Positions 1 through 7,342 of a stretch of DNA of 64,000 bases are shown here, piece after piece. The notes under the pieces were generated by a model. It worked only from the letters and a program-made list of their open reading frames with translations. It made no database searches and had not been told where the DNA came from. The position numbers were made by a program, and so were the translations under genes. How positions within the stretch are numbered: position 1 is the first letter of the stretch; every line of letters starts with the position of its first letter. Source of the stretch: Rubeoparvulum massiliense (GTDB lineage: Bacteria > Bacillota > Bacilli > Rubeoparvulales > Rubeoparvulaceae); assembly GCF_001049895.1 (NCBI RefSeq), contig NZ_CVPE01000004.1:248001-312000 (forward strand), given 5' to 3'.

Positions 1-1969
1 AATCCACAACATTGCGTACTGTACCCTGTAGCTCCATCCCAATGGTCAGATCCTCCAGATTGAGAACATCCTGACGCAGTAGAGGCTGAGGTAATTCATC
101 GCGAGGGTCCCGTTGTGGCCGAATTAACGCATCAACAATATCTCGCAAGGTGTGAATTCCTACCTGATGAGAACTGGAAAATTGCTCCCAATCCATCTCC
201 TTCAGCTGTTGCTTTAATTCATCCGTCCCTAACGAGCTACGATCCTTATGGATACTAGCTAGAATTTCTGCTGCAATGGGATAGGACTCTGGATGTATGG
301 GAGTAGCATCAAATGGCTCCCGTCCATGAAGAATCCGTAAAAATCCCACCGCTTGTTCATATGTTTTCGGACCTAAACGAGGTACCTTCAGTAATTCCTT
401 CCGCTCCTGAAACGGACCATTCTCGTCACGATAGGTCACAATATTATTAGCCACACTGGTAGAAATACCTGCCACGTATTGGAGTAGCGATGAAGAGGCG
501 GTATTCAAATTGACACCCACATAGTTCACCACTGATTCCACGACTTGGAGCAGGCTCTCTTGGAGACGACTCGGTGTAACGTCATGCTGATATTGCCCGA
601 CGCCAATCGCCTTCGGCTCGATTTTAACCAATTCCGCCAAGGGATCTTGAACACGCCTTGCGATGGAAGCAGCGCTACGTTCTGATACATCGAGATCGGG
701 AAACTCCACCTTCGCTAATGGCGATGCCGAATAGACACTGGCTCCCGCTTCATTGACAATCACATAGGAGATGGGAAGATGATCCTCACGGATCACCTGC
801 GCCACGAACTGCTCGGTCTCCCGTGATGCCGTCCCATTACCAATGGCTAATAACTGCGCATCATAGGTATGAATGAGATGGAGTAAGCGTTCTTTCGCCT
901 CTGCCACACGGAAATGGGGTGCAGTTGGATAGATGACATCCACTGCTAACAGCTTACCGGTCTCATCTACCATGGCCAGCTTACACCCCGTCCGAAAGGC
1001 TGGGTCCACCCCGAGGATTCGTCTTCGACGCAATGGTGGTTGTAACAGCAGGGAACGTAGATTCTTACTGAATACTTGAATCGCCTGCTCTTCTGCAGCA
1101 TCGGTTAAACGATTACGAATATCTCGTTCAATGGCGGGAGCGATTAGGCGCTTATATGCATCCTTCATGGCTGCTTCTACTAGATCTGCAACAGGTGATG
1201 TACGATAAAGGAAGCGTCGCTGCATATCGGTCATAATCGTCTCAATGGGTGCATCAATGGTGACGCGCAGGATCTCTTCCTTTTCGCCGCGATTGATAGC
1301 AAGAATACGATGAGGAACAATCTTAGCGATGCCCTCTTCATATTCATAGTACATCTGATAGACTCGACCTTCCTCTTCCTTCTTCTGCTCTGTACGAATC
1401 TTTCCTTTATTCCAGGTAACCTCTCGGATCCATTGACGCACTTCAGCATCTTCAGCGATCCACTCTGCGATGATATCTTGAGCTCCTGCAATGGCTTCTT
1501 CTACGGTAGGAAGCTGCTCTGAAAGAATCTGTTCAGCTCCATGAGGGAGGGGATTCTCTAAAGGCAAAGCAAACAACTGCTTCGCTAAGGGCTCACAACC
1601 CTTCTCCTTGGCCACACTAGCTCTTGTTTTCCGTTTTGGACGATAAGGTAGATAGAGGTCCTCAACCTCCTGAAGCTTCACTGCATCTTCAATTTTCTTC
1701 TGTAACTCTGCTGATAGCTTTCCTTGTTCCTCAATGGAGGCTAGTACTTCCGTCTTTCTCTCTGCTAATTTCTTTAGATATTCATAGCGATCGGCTACAG
1801 TTCGAATGATTGTTTCATCTAAATTTCCTGTCATTTCCTTCCGATAACGAGCAATAAATGGGATGGTATTTCCCTCTACCAGTAATTCTACTGTTGCTTT
1901 GACTCGTTGTTCAGGCAACTGTAGCTCCTTGGCAATCCAATGAATATGACGTTCCATCTCTTTCTCCAT
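1..1969 (-). CDS. tex: Tex-family RNA-binding transcription accessory protein (3' end outside window)
   Basis: About 656 codons are present. The frame stays open to the left edge, so the C-terminus is missing. The N-terminus has the typical Tex block ending in NTIPFIARYRKE. Near residue 317 is the YqgF/RuvC-like block with LGVDPAFRTGCKLA. Around residues 480-510 is the helix-hairpin-helix region with VNYVGVNLNTASSSLLQYVAGI-type sequence. The last visible residues (near 640) begin the S1 RNA-binding domain. Tex proteins bind nucleic acid and are usually somewhat over 700 residues, so most of the S1 domain lies outside. An in-frame ATG four codons downstream (1957) is an alternative start. In B. 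subtilis the orthologue (ydcI) lies downstream of sigB, and it does here too. Confidence 0.93.
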   Translation of the reverse strand, partial: MEKEMERHIHWIAKELQLPEQRVKATVELLVEGNTIPFIARYRKEMTGNLDETIIRTVADRYEYLKKLAERKTEVLASIEEQGKLSAELQKKIEDAVKLQEVEDLYLPYRPKRKTRASVAKEKGCEPLAKQLFALPLENPLPHGAEQILSEQLPTVEEAIAGAQDIIAEWIAEDAEVRQWIREVTWNKGKIRTEQKKEEEGRVYQMYYEYEEGIAKIVPHRILAINRGEKEEILRVTIDAPIETIMTDMQRRFLYRTSPVADLVEAAMKDAYKRLIAPAIERDIRNRLTDAAEEQAIQVFSKNLRSLLLQPPLRRRRILGVDPAFRTGCKLAMVDETGKLLAVDVIYPTAPHFRVAEAKERLLHLIHTYDAQLLAIGNGTASRETEQFVAQVIREDHLPISYVIVNEAGASVYSASPLAKVEFPDLDVSERSAASIARRVQDPLAELVKIEPKAIGVGQYQHDVTPSRLQESLLQVVESVVNYVGVNLNTASSSLLQYVAGISTSVANNIVTYRDENGPFQERKELLKVPRLGPKTYEQAVGFLRILHGREPFDATPIHPESYPIAAEILASIHKDRSSLGTDELKQQLKEMDWEQFSSSHQVGIHTLRDIVDALIRPQRDPRDELPQPLLRQDVLNLEDLTIGMELQGTVRNVVD

Positions 1970-2040
1970 ATGTAACCGTCCCTTTCCCTTTGGATTCGTG
2001 GATGATCTTCCCTATTATAACAAAGATTATGTCAAGAAAA

Positions 2041-2062
2041 AAAAGACCCTTTCTGGTCTTTT
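2041..2062 (-). terminator. Rho-independent terminator after sigB-like gene
   Basis: An 8-bp stem (AAAAGACC / GGTCTTTT) with a CTTTCT loop lies 8 bp past the sigma gene stop. Read on the minus strand it is followed by a run of T, as expected for an intrinsic terminator. Confidence 0.8.
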
Positions 2063-2069
2063 TTCCTCT

Positions 2070-2858
2070 CTATCTTCCTAAACTCTTCCGATATGCCTTC
2101 ACCATCTCCTGTAGCTTGGTAATGGCTCTCCTTTGAATACGTGAGATCTGCATTTGCGAGAGTCCTAAAAGCGTTGCTACTTCCTTTTGACTCTGCTGTT
2201 TAATGTAGATATTCAGTATCACATGCTGCTCTTCTTCCGTAAAGGATTGAAGGGCTCGCTCTAAGGTAAGACGAATCTCCACCTCATCAAACCCTTCATC
2301 CTCCTCCCCTAGCACATCGAGAATGGAGGCCACATGCTCATCGGAGAGAGACAACGGCTGATCAATGGAAAGTGGATGATAATTTTGAATTGCCTCTAGG
2401 GCATTGATAATCTCCTCTTCTGAAACATTTAGCATCCCAGCTAGTTGATCTGTGGTAGGCATCGCTTCCTGTTTAGCAATATACTCCTCCATCACCCTGC
2501 GCATCTGCTGGCTTACAAGCTTGGTCTTGCGGGGGACATGTAAAAGCCAGGTTTTGTCGCGTTTATATCGTTTTATCTCCCCATCAATGGTGGGAATAGC
2601 ATAGGCAGCAAAGGAAGTTCCGCGTTCTGGGTCAAATCTTTGGATCGCAAGAATTAATGCCAACATCCCAACTTGGTAAAGATCCTCTGTCTCTCCTGGA
2701 ACTGCAGCTCCTTTATGCACCAGCTTCCACACAAGGGGGGTACAGGATTGTACGATCTCCTCTAGTAGTACTGGAGAGTTATTCCTTTGACACTGTTCAA
2801 TCTTCTCCTCCAGCTTTTTCTCTTCTTGATATATTGCTGTGTTATTTGGCTTATCCAT
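2070..2858 (-). CDS. sigB: SigB-type alternative sigma factor
   Basis: A 262-residue sigma-70 family protein without region 1. Region 2 carries DLYQVGMLALILAIQRFD (about 59-76), then FAAYAIPTIDGEIKR and DKTWLLHVPR (about 83-110). Region 4 ends in a helix-turn-helix (SQKEVATLLGLSQMQISRIQRR). The DKTW..HVPR and LSIDQ segments match SigB, the general stress sigma factor, better than the sporulation factor SigF. The ATG at 2858 was chosen because AAGGTGG stands 5 bp upstream; a GTG three codons earlier overlaps that site. SigB is normally held by the anti-sigma factor RsbW and released by RsbV, but no rsb gene is next to it here. It sits between tex and the mazEF-alr block as in B. subtilis. Assignment to SigB is by sequence and position; its regulon cannot be seen. 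Confidence 0.82.
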   Translation of the reverse strand: MDKPNNTAIYQEEKKLEEKIEQCQRNNSPVLLEEIVQSCTPLVWKLVHKGAAVPGETEDLYQVGMLALILAIQRFDPERGTSFAAYAIPTIDGEIKRYKRDKTWLLHVPRKTKLVSQQMRRVMEEYIAKQEAMPTTDQLAGMLNVSEEEIINALEAIQNYHPLSIDQPLSLSDEHVASILDVLGEEDEGFDEVEIRLTLERALQSFTEEEQHVILNIYIKQQSQKEVATLLGLSQMQISRIQRRAITKLQEMVKAYRKSLGR

Positions 2859-2979
2859 TATTCCCACCTTATTCTAATCATGAGCTTTGGCGTTTCAACT
2901 TTATCTTTCTTTTTCTTTCTGTTGTCTGTGATATCCTTCTATGATCTTTTTAAAATTGGTACGTATTTGTTGCAACTGG

Positions 2980-4014
2980 TCATTTCCCATCACGTTCCGA
3001 AAATAAGGACTCCACATGCATCGTGATATCATAAGGTCCAAATTCCCGATTTGCCAATGCTGTTACCTCAATTTGTGCCTCAGGGTAGTAGGATGACATG
3101 AATCGAATTCCAGGGTCCATACCGGTGAGGAAGTATTTCCAAACCTTCTCATCCTTTTTCCGAATCCATATACCATAGCCGTAGTAAAACTCTCCATCAT
3201 CATGGATCTGTGGTGTTAATAGTTTAGTGGTCACTTTCTCACTTAACAATTTACAATGAATTAGTCCCTGCCACAGCTTACTCATATCATCCACAGTCAT
3301 AAATACCCCACCATCCGGTCCGCCAACTACTGGAATGGAATAGATATTTGTCTTCAAGGTTCCTGCCTCATCTTCCAGATAACCGTATGCACAATTCCCA
3401 GGTAGTTGATCCAGAACAAAATAGCCAGAATCCTTCATTTCCAGCGGATCAAAGATCTTCTGTTGAACAAAGTCTACAAAGGGTATTTTTGCTACATGTT
3501 CAATAACGAGGCCCAATACAATAAACGCTCCATTGTTATAGTAGAATTTCTCCCCAGGTGCAAACATCATTTTAGACTGCTGAAACATGGGGAGAAAATC
3601 CTTCGGTTCCCTGAGGAGATACATAGGATTATGGATCCATAATTCACTGAAGTCATCCATGGTTTCTTCATCAAAATAATCAGGAATTCCTGAGGAATGC
3701 GTTAATAAATGATGAATGGTAACCTGGGAATCAAAATTGGGAAAATCGATGGGGAGGCAATCTTTTAATAATGTACCAAAATCGATCAGACCTTCATCTA
3801 CCAATTTACATATTCCAATCGCTGTTAGTAATTTTGCTCCTGAAGCAATTCCAAAGCGTGTATGTACGTTGTTCTTGATGCTATTCCGAATATCTGCATA
3901 TCCGAAGGCATCTTTCAAAATCACTTCATCTCGCTCTTTGATTTGAACAGCACCAGAAAAATTCTCCAAGCTCTTCATTTTTTCTTCAAGCTGCTCTATT
4001 TTATCCACCAGCAT
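2980..4014 (-). CDS. Serine hydrolase of the beta-lactamase/penicillin-binding fold (class C-like)
   Basis: A 344-residue protein of the beta-lactamase-like serine hydrolase family. The nucleophile motif SxxK is visible as SGAK (58-61), preceded by RFGIA. The second motif YxN lies in KFYYNNGAF (about 158-161). The family blocks HHLLTHSSGIPDY (101-113) and PVVGGPDGGVFMTVDDM are also present. No signal peptide or membrane segment is seen, so it is likely cytoplasmic. Substrates of this family range from peptides to esters and cannot be told from sequence. A GAGGAGG ribosome site precedes the ATG. It sits where the rsb genes lie in B. subtilis, just downstream of a 48-codon ORF and a gene-free stretch with insertion-element features, so it may have arrived by rearrangement. 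Confidence 0.8.
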   Translation of the reverse strand: MLVDKIEQLEEKMKSLENFSGAVQIKERDEVILKDAFGYADIRNSIKNNVHTRFGIASGAKLLTAIGICKLVDEGLIDFGTLLKDCLPIDFPNFDSQVTIHHLLTHSSGIPDYFDEETMDDFSELWIHNPMYLLREPKDFLPMFQQSKMMFAPGEKFYYNNGAFIVLGLVIEHVAKIPFVDFVQQKIFDPLEMKDSGYFVLDQLPGNCAYGYLEDEAGTLKTNIYSIPVVGGPDGGVFMTVDDMSKLWQGLIHCKLLSEKVTTKLLTPQIHDDGEFYYGYGIWIRKKDEKVWKYFLTGMDPGIRFMSSYYPEAQIEVTALANREFGPYDITMHVESLFSERDGK

Positions 4015-4034
4015 TGTTCTTCCTCCTCTTTCCC

Positions 4035-4181
4035 TTAGTGAATCGATAACTGCTTCGTTGGATCATTTCGATTCTTGAGATAATAACGGATTAATTGTGG
4101 CAACACATCTTTGAGATCTGGGCAAGTAATATGACTTTTACTCCTATTTCGATACAAACAATCAATTTCCTTTTTTATCAT
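4035..4181 (-). CDS. Small ORF of 48 codons, perhaps a gene remnant
   Basis: An open frame ATG to TAA encoding 48 residues, including the segment ITCPDLKDVLPQLIRYYL. Its stop codon lies 20 bp before the start of the serine hydrolase, and the hydrolase ribosome site fills the gap. Composition looks protein-like, but there is no convincing ribosome binding site and I recognise no family. Its start abuts the structured gene-free stretch at 4200-4640. It is therefore either a small gene or the C-terminal stub of a longer gene cut by insertion or deletion. Confidence 0.35.
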   Translation of the reverse strand: MIKKEIDCLYRNRSKSHITCPDLKDVLPQLIRYYLKNRNDPTKQLSIH

Positions 4182-4204
4182 TCATTACCGATTTTCCGAA
4201 CGAG

Positions 4205-4250
4205 AAAGCCCATGCAGGGCGTAGCCCGTCTTTAGACATGGGATGAAAGC
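4205..4250 (+). ncRNA. Stem-loop end resembling an IS605-type omega-RNA scaffold end (copy 1)
   Basis: CCCATG (4209-4214) pairs with CATGGG (4237-4242). Inside it GGGC/GCCC and GTC-TTTA-GAC can also form, and GGGATGAAAG follows. The order of elements (CCCA, GGGC, a TTTA loop, TGGGA) is the same as in the better match at 4583-4625. Such folded ends are typical of IS200/IS605-family elements carrying tnpB. No tnpA or tnpB frame is present. Confidence 0.4.
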
Positions 4251-4494
4251 GAGGTCAGACAAGGGGTAGCTTATGGCTACCATAATTGTCTGAATTGTAC
4301 TATAATTTGCTTATAGACAAGTACAAGTCTCTAACACAACCTCGTTCTTTGAAAATTGGATATCGTATAAGGTTCGATCGCCTAATACATGCGATCGGTA
4401 AAACGATATGTGTCGTCAAGAACAAGACGCTAAAACACCACGAACGAAAAAACTGTACGCGATGGTCATAGTAGCGTAGCCATATCTGCTATAT

Positions 4495-4625
4495 GCACTG
4501 GATATGGAGGGGTGATGAGACACCCTCATCTTGCAGGCTGTTCAAAACAGAAATGGACTGAGAACGCAAAGCCATGCAGGAATCCCACCCGTCAGGGCTT
4601 GCGACTTTAGTCGTGGGAGTCTCAA
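4495..4625 (+). ncRNA. Putative TnpB-type omega-RNA (guide RNA scaffold) relic
   Basis: The 3' part reads CCCAC (4584) then GCGACTTTAGTCGTGGGAG (4601-4619) then TCTCAA. This strongly recalls the omega-RNA 3' end of ISDra2-type TnpB elements as I remember it (a GCGACTTTAGTCGTG hairpin, then GAG and TCAA before the guide). CCCAC pairs with GTGGG and CGAC-TTTA-GTCG is the terminal hairpin. Two more hairpins lie upstream (GATGAG/CTCATC, CTGT/ACAG). If functional, the guide would begin at about 4626 (GAATGATGATTGCCGC). No tnpB gene is present in the window. Confidence 0.5.
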
Positions 4626-4661
4626 GAATGATGATTGCCGCATAGTGCGTTAAAAAGTAAA

Positions 4662-4683
4662 AAAGCTGTCCTTGGACAGCTTT
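4662..4683 (-). terminator. Terminator of the alr-mazEF region
   Basis: A perfect 10-bp stem (AAAGCTGTCC / GGACAGCTTT) lies 12 bp past the mazF stop. On the minus strand it runs into TTTTTTACTTTTT. Confidence 0.85.
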
Positions 4684-4694
4684 CACACACATTA

Positions 4695-5051
4695 TTAAAA
4701 TTCGATGAGTCCCAGACTGATCTGAATAGCATCATCTACTTTTTTCATCATTTCCTCATCTAGGTGGGTAATCTTATCGGTTAATCGAGACTTATCAATG
4801 GTTCGAATCTGCTCTAATAATATTACGGAATCACGATCAAATCCATATATTGCAGCATCAATCTCTACATGAGTGGGTAGCTTCGCCTTCTGAATCTGTG
4901 CTGTAATGGCTGCTACAATCACGGTAGGGCTGAAGCGGTTTCCTATATTGTTCTGAATGATTAAAACCGGCCTTACTCCACCCTGCTCCGAACCGACTAC
5001 AGGGGATAGATCGGCAAAATACACATCACCACGTTTTACGATAAATGACAA
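4695..5051 (-). CDS. mazF: MazF/EndoA-type mRNA interferase toxin
   Basis: A 118-residue toxin of the MazF/PemK family, very close to B. subtilis EndoA (NdoA). The hallmark blocks [32 protein letters not shown] and [25 protein letters not shown] are present. The family cuts single-stranded mRNA at short specific sites and is held inactive by the upstream antitoxin. The start is a TTG at 5051, right after the mazE stop; no in-frame ATG fits, since the ATG overlapping the mazE stop is in another frame. A weak start is common for toxins in such pairs. It forms a two-gene operon with mazE, 3 bp apart, and a terminator follows. Confidence 0.95.
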   Translation of the reverse strand: MSFIVKRGDVYFADLSPVVGSEQGGVRPVLIIQNNIGNRFSPTVIVAAITAQIQKAKLPTHVEIDAAIYGFDRDSVILLEQIRTIDKSRLTDKITHLDEEMMKKVDDAIQISLGLIEF

Positions 5052-5054
5052 TCA

Positions 5055-5330
5055 TTACACCCCGCTAACTAAGCGGCCCAGTGTATGCTCTGCTTCTTGT
5101 TCTGCTGTAAATGCCTCGGAGGCCATGTGAAGGTTAATTTTTGCCATTTCCATATAACCTTGCTGCATATTTTCTCGTATCTGGCGTTTTTTACGTTCCT
5201 TCACATACATTCTCATAGCCTGGCGGATAAATTCACTTCGATTGGAACGATCCTGGCGTACGAATCCATCAACTTCACTTAGTAAATTCTGGGGTATGCT
5301 AATCACGATTCGTTTTGTCTCTTGTGCCAC
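5055..5330 (-). CDS. mazE: MazE/EndoAI-type antitoxin with ribbon-helix-helix DNA-binding domain
   Basis: A 91-residue protein. The N-terminal half (about 5-48) is a ribbon-helix-helix domain: KRIVISIPQNLLSEVDGFV forms the strand and first helix, and NRSEFIRQAMRMYVKERKK the second. The C-terminal tail wraps the toxin in this family. It neutralises MazF and usually represses its own operon. The start is a GTG at 5330 with GGAGGTG 7 bp upstream. Its order after alr is the same as in B. subtilis (alr-ndoAI-ndoA). A separate promoter is visible just upstream. Confidence 0.93.
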   Translation of the reverse strand: MAQETKRIVISIPQNLLSEVDGFVRQDRSNRSEFIRQAMRMYVKERKKRQIRENMQQGYMEMAKINLHMASEAFTAEQEAEHTLGRLVSGV

Positions 5331-5386
5331 GAGTCAACACCTCCAGCGACATGCACCGATAATATTCTTCGTACCTAATCTACATA

Positions 5387-5415
5387 ATAATACCATTATG
5401 TCGTAACAATTGCAA
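5387..5415 (-). promoter_or_regulatory. Vegetative promoter for mazEF
   Basis: On the minus strand TTGCAA (5415-5410) and TATTAT (5392-5387) are separated by exactly 17 bp, a good sigma-A match. The -10 lies 57 bp before the mazE start, so the pair can be transcribed apart from alr. Confidence 0.6.
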
Positions 5416-5499
5416 AAATATACTATTTTCTATTAGTGTAGCATGAATCCGCTAAATCATTTATTATTTCGACCTTTTATGTCGCAATCCCTTCAATAA

Positions 5500-6666
5500 T
5501 TATAAGTAATAATTAACAGTAGACGTACTGTTACCATCCAAATATTTTCGTGGAACACGCTTACTTAACTGGCAAGCTATTTCATAGCTTATTGTACCCA
5601 CTTTTGCAGCAATTTCTTCAAGTCGAATCTCCTCAGTACCTTGTTTACCATAAAGTACCACTTCATCATCTAATGCCACATTTGGGAGATGGGAAACATT
5701 CACCATCATTTGATCCATACAGACTGTTCCTACTACAGGACAGCGAACGCCACAGATTAAGACTTCACCCTTATTGGATAAAAGTCTACTATAACCATCG
5801 GCATAACCTACTGGAATCGTGGCAATCCGCTCCGTTGTGGAGGAGACATAGGTTGAGCCATAGCTAATGGGTTCTCCGGCTTGGACAGTCTTGATATGAC
5901 TGATCTTACTTTTAAAGGAGAGAACCTGTTGTAAATCAGGATAAAGTGCTTGCATAGAAGGTGATGGATAAAGTCCATACATAACAATACCAACTCGTAC
6001 CATATCCAGATGCGCCACAGGAAACTGCTGAATGGCTGCGCTGTTAGCTGCATGTAAGATAGGGAAACCAGCTTTTTTCTCAATTTTGGCTGTGGCTTGC
6101 TGAAAACGATCCCATTGAAGCTGGGTGGCTGTCATATCTACTTGGTCCGCATTGGCAAAATGAGTAAAGACACCTTCTAGCATCAACCAGGGGCTCTTTT
6201 GAATAGATTGAACAAATCGTACCACATTTTCTGGTTGAGGAGGGATACCAATTCTTCCCATTCCTGAGTCAATCTTCAGATGAAGACGTGCTACTTTTCC
6301 TTCCTGCTTAGCAATTTTCTCGATAATGGGCAGCTCTTCTTCATGAAAAATAGTGAGGGAAATTTGATGATGGATGGCTTCTTTGATATAACGTGGATGG
6401 GTATAGCCCAAGACCAAGATTGGTACATCTGGGTAAATACTACGGAGATGCAAGCCCTCGTCCAATAAAGCTACACCCAAGAAGTTTGCGCCCTCTGCTA
6501 ACGCGATTTTTGCGACAAACTGATCCCCATGTCCGTATCCATCTGCTTTTACAATGGCCATAAAACGTGTATTTGCTGAAAACTGTTTTTTCACACATCT
6601 CAGATTGTGACGCAGGGCATCTAAATCAACCTCTACCCATGTATCGCGATAAAAAACCTCTTCCAT
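5500..6666 (-). CDS. alr: Alanine racemase
   Basis: A 388-residue PLP enzyme that interconverts L- and D-alanine for peptidoglycan. The PLP lysine is K40 in FMAIVKADGYGHG. The catalytic tyrosine from the other monomer is Y269 in GEPISYGSTYVSS. VGTVCMDQMMVNV and the C-terminal beta-domain are intact, and the length is normal. The ATG follows AGGAGAG. It lies in the conserved block acpS-nnr-ydcC-alr-mazEF and is presumably transcribed from upstream, with mazEF having an extra promoter in the 169-bp gap. Confidence 0.97.
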   Translation of the reverse strand: MEEVFYRDTWVEVDLDALRHNLRCVKKQFSANTRFMAIVKADGYGHGDQFVAKIALAEGANFLGVALLDEGLHLRSIYPDVPILVLGYTHPRYIKEAIHHQISLTIFHEEELPIIEKIAKQEGKVARLHLKIDSGMGRIGIPPQPENVVRFVQSIQKSPWLMLEGVFTHFANADQVDMTATQLQWDRFQQATAKIEKKAGFPILHAANSAAIQQFPVAHLDMVRVGIVMYGLYPSPSMQALYPDLQQVLSFKSKISHIKTVQAGEPISYGSTYVSSTTERIATIPVGYADGYSRLLSNKGEVLICGVRCPVVGTVCMDQMMVNVSHLPNVALDDEVVLYGKQGTEEIRLEEIAAKVGTISYEIACQLSKRVPRKYLDGNSTSTVNYYL

Positions 6667-6723
6667 TCTACTCTCCTGCCTTTATTTTCAACCTAGCTTG
6701 CTCTTGCCAGTGGCTACCACTAG

Positions 6724-7164
6724 CTATTTATGTTTTTTCAAATGACGAATACGCCATAGCTCCTGATTAAGCACTTCTAAGAATTGATCAGAAACCATTA
6801 GCGGCTTTTTCTTTCCATTTAAATAATACATATAACGTAAGTCGTAGGATGGGCTGATATTGGCCAGTGGAACCATTTGCTCCTTCTGTCCTACAGATAT
6901 CCACAGTTCTGTTTTCGTTAAGGTGTAAGTAGGATGAAGCAGCGCTTGATAAATAAAAGGGGAGCCTCCTACAACCAACGCAGCGATGGCAACCGCTGAT
7001 AATTTAAACTGCAGGTTATTTTCACCAATCATATAAAAGGCAATAATAATACCAAGAATAAATATGACTGTCTCTAAAATCCGGTACGCCATCCCCTTGC
7101 GGAACAATAGCGTTTTATAGGAAGAGACTTCTTTGATTATGATCTCATGCGACTTCAAATCCAT
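6724..7164 (-). CDS. Small membrane protein, PH-domain-like
   Basis: A 146-residue protein with two predicted membrane helices (about 29-47 and 55-74). A short cytoplasmic-type beta-rich tail follows, with TYTLTKTELWISV and VPLANISPSYDLR. This layout recalls the bacterial PH-like membrane proteins of the YdbT/YcxB kind, but I cannot assign a named family. It lies 57 bp upstream of alr, on the same strand. It is not part of the B. subtilis version of this block. Confidence 0.7.
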   Translation of the reverse strand: MDLKSHEIIIKEVSSYKTLLFRKGMAYRILETVIFILGIIIAFYMIGENNLQFKLSAVAIAALVVGGSPFIYQALLHPTYTLTKTELWISVGQKEQMVPLANISPSYDLRYMYYLNGKKKPLMVSDQFLEVLNQELWRIRHLKKHK

Positions 7165-7290
7165 TGGTCTCGCCCTTTCAAAAATCAGTTCACTGTCTAT
7201 AACACAATAATACTAGACTCTCTACATTTTACTGTCAACCTAACATATATGGTATGCAAAAAGAACTTTTCTTGTCAGTAAAGTAGATTG

Positions 7291-7322
7291 GGTTCAGGTA
7301 GAGATTGCTCTCCACCTGAACC
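7291..7322 (-). terminator. Weak hairpin after the ydcC-like gene
   Basis: GGTTCAGGT (7291-7299) pairs with ACCTGAACC (7314-7322), with GAG/CTC pairing in the interior. There is no good T run on the minus strand, so it may be an attenuator or RNA-stabilising hairpin rather than an efficient terminator. Confidence 0.45.
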
Positions 7323-7342
7323 TGTTATTCCTACAGATTGGA

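Larger units (their letters stand above)
4205..4640 (+). mobile_element. Gene-free remnant with IS200/IS605-like folded ends
   Basis: This is the main part of the only stretch of more than 300 bp without a credible gene (4182-4694). It has two omega-RNA-like ends about 350 bp apart and several perfect hairpins between them. CAGACAA near 4256 pairs with TTGTCTG near 4287 and encloses GGTAGC/GCTACC. CATATC (4481) pairs with GATATG (4501), GATGAG (4514) with CTCATC (4525), and CTGT (4538) with ACAG (4547). It contains no transposase. The best reading is a decayed or non-autonomous IS200/IS605-type element; exact ends cannot be fixed by eye. Confidence 0.45.

Noticed and set aside
2070-2858. Assignment of the sigma factor as SigF
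   Set aside because: DKTW..HVPR, LSIDQ and the gene order beside tex and mazEF fit SigB, and no spoIIAA/spoIIAB genes are adjacent.
4286-4471. A 61-codon frame on the plus strand inside the gene-free stretch
   Set aside because: It starts within hairpin sequence, has no ribosome site, and its product resembles no transposase or other family.
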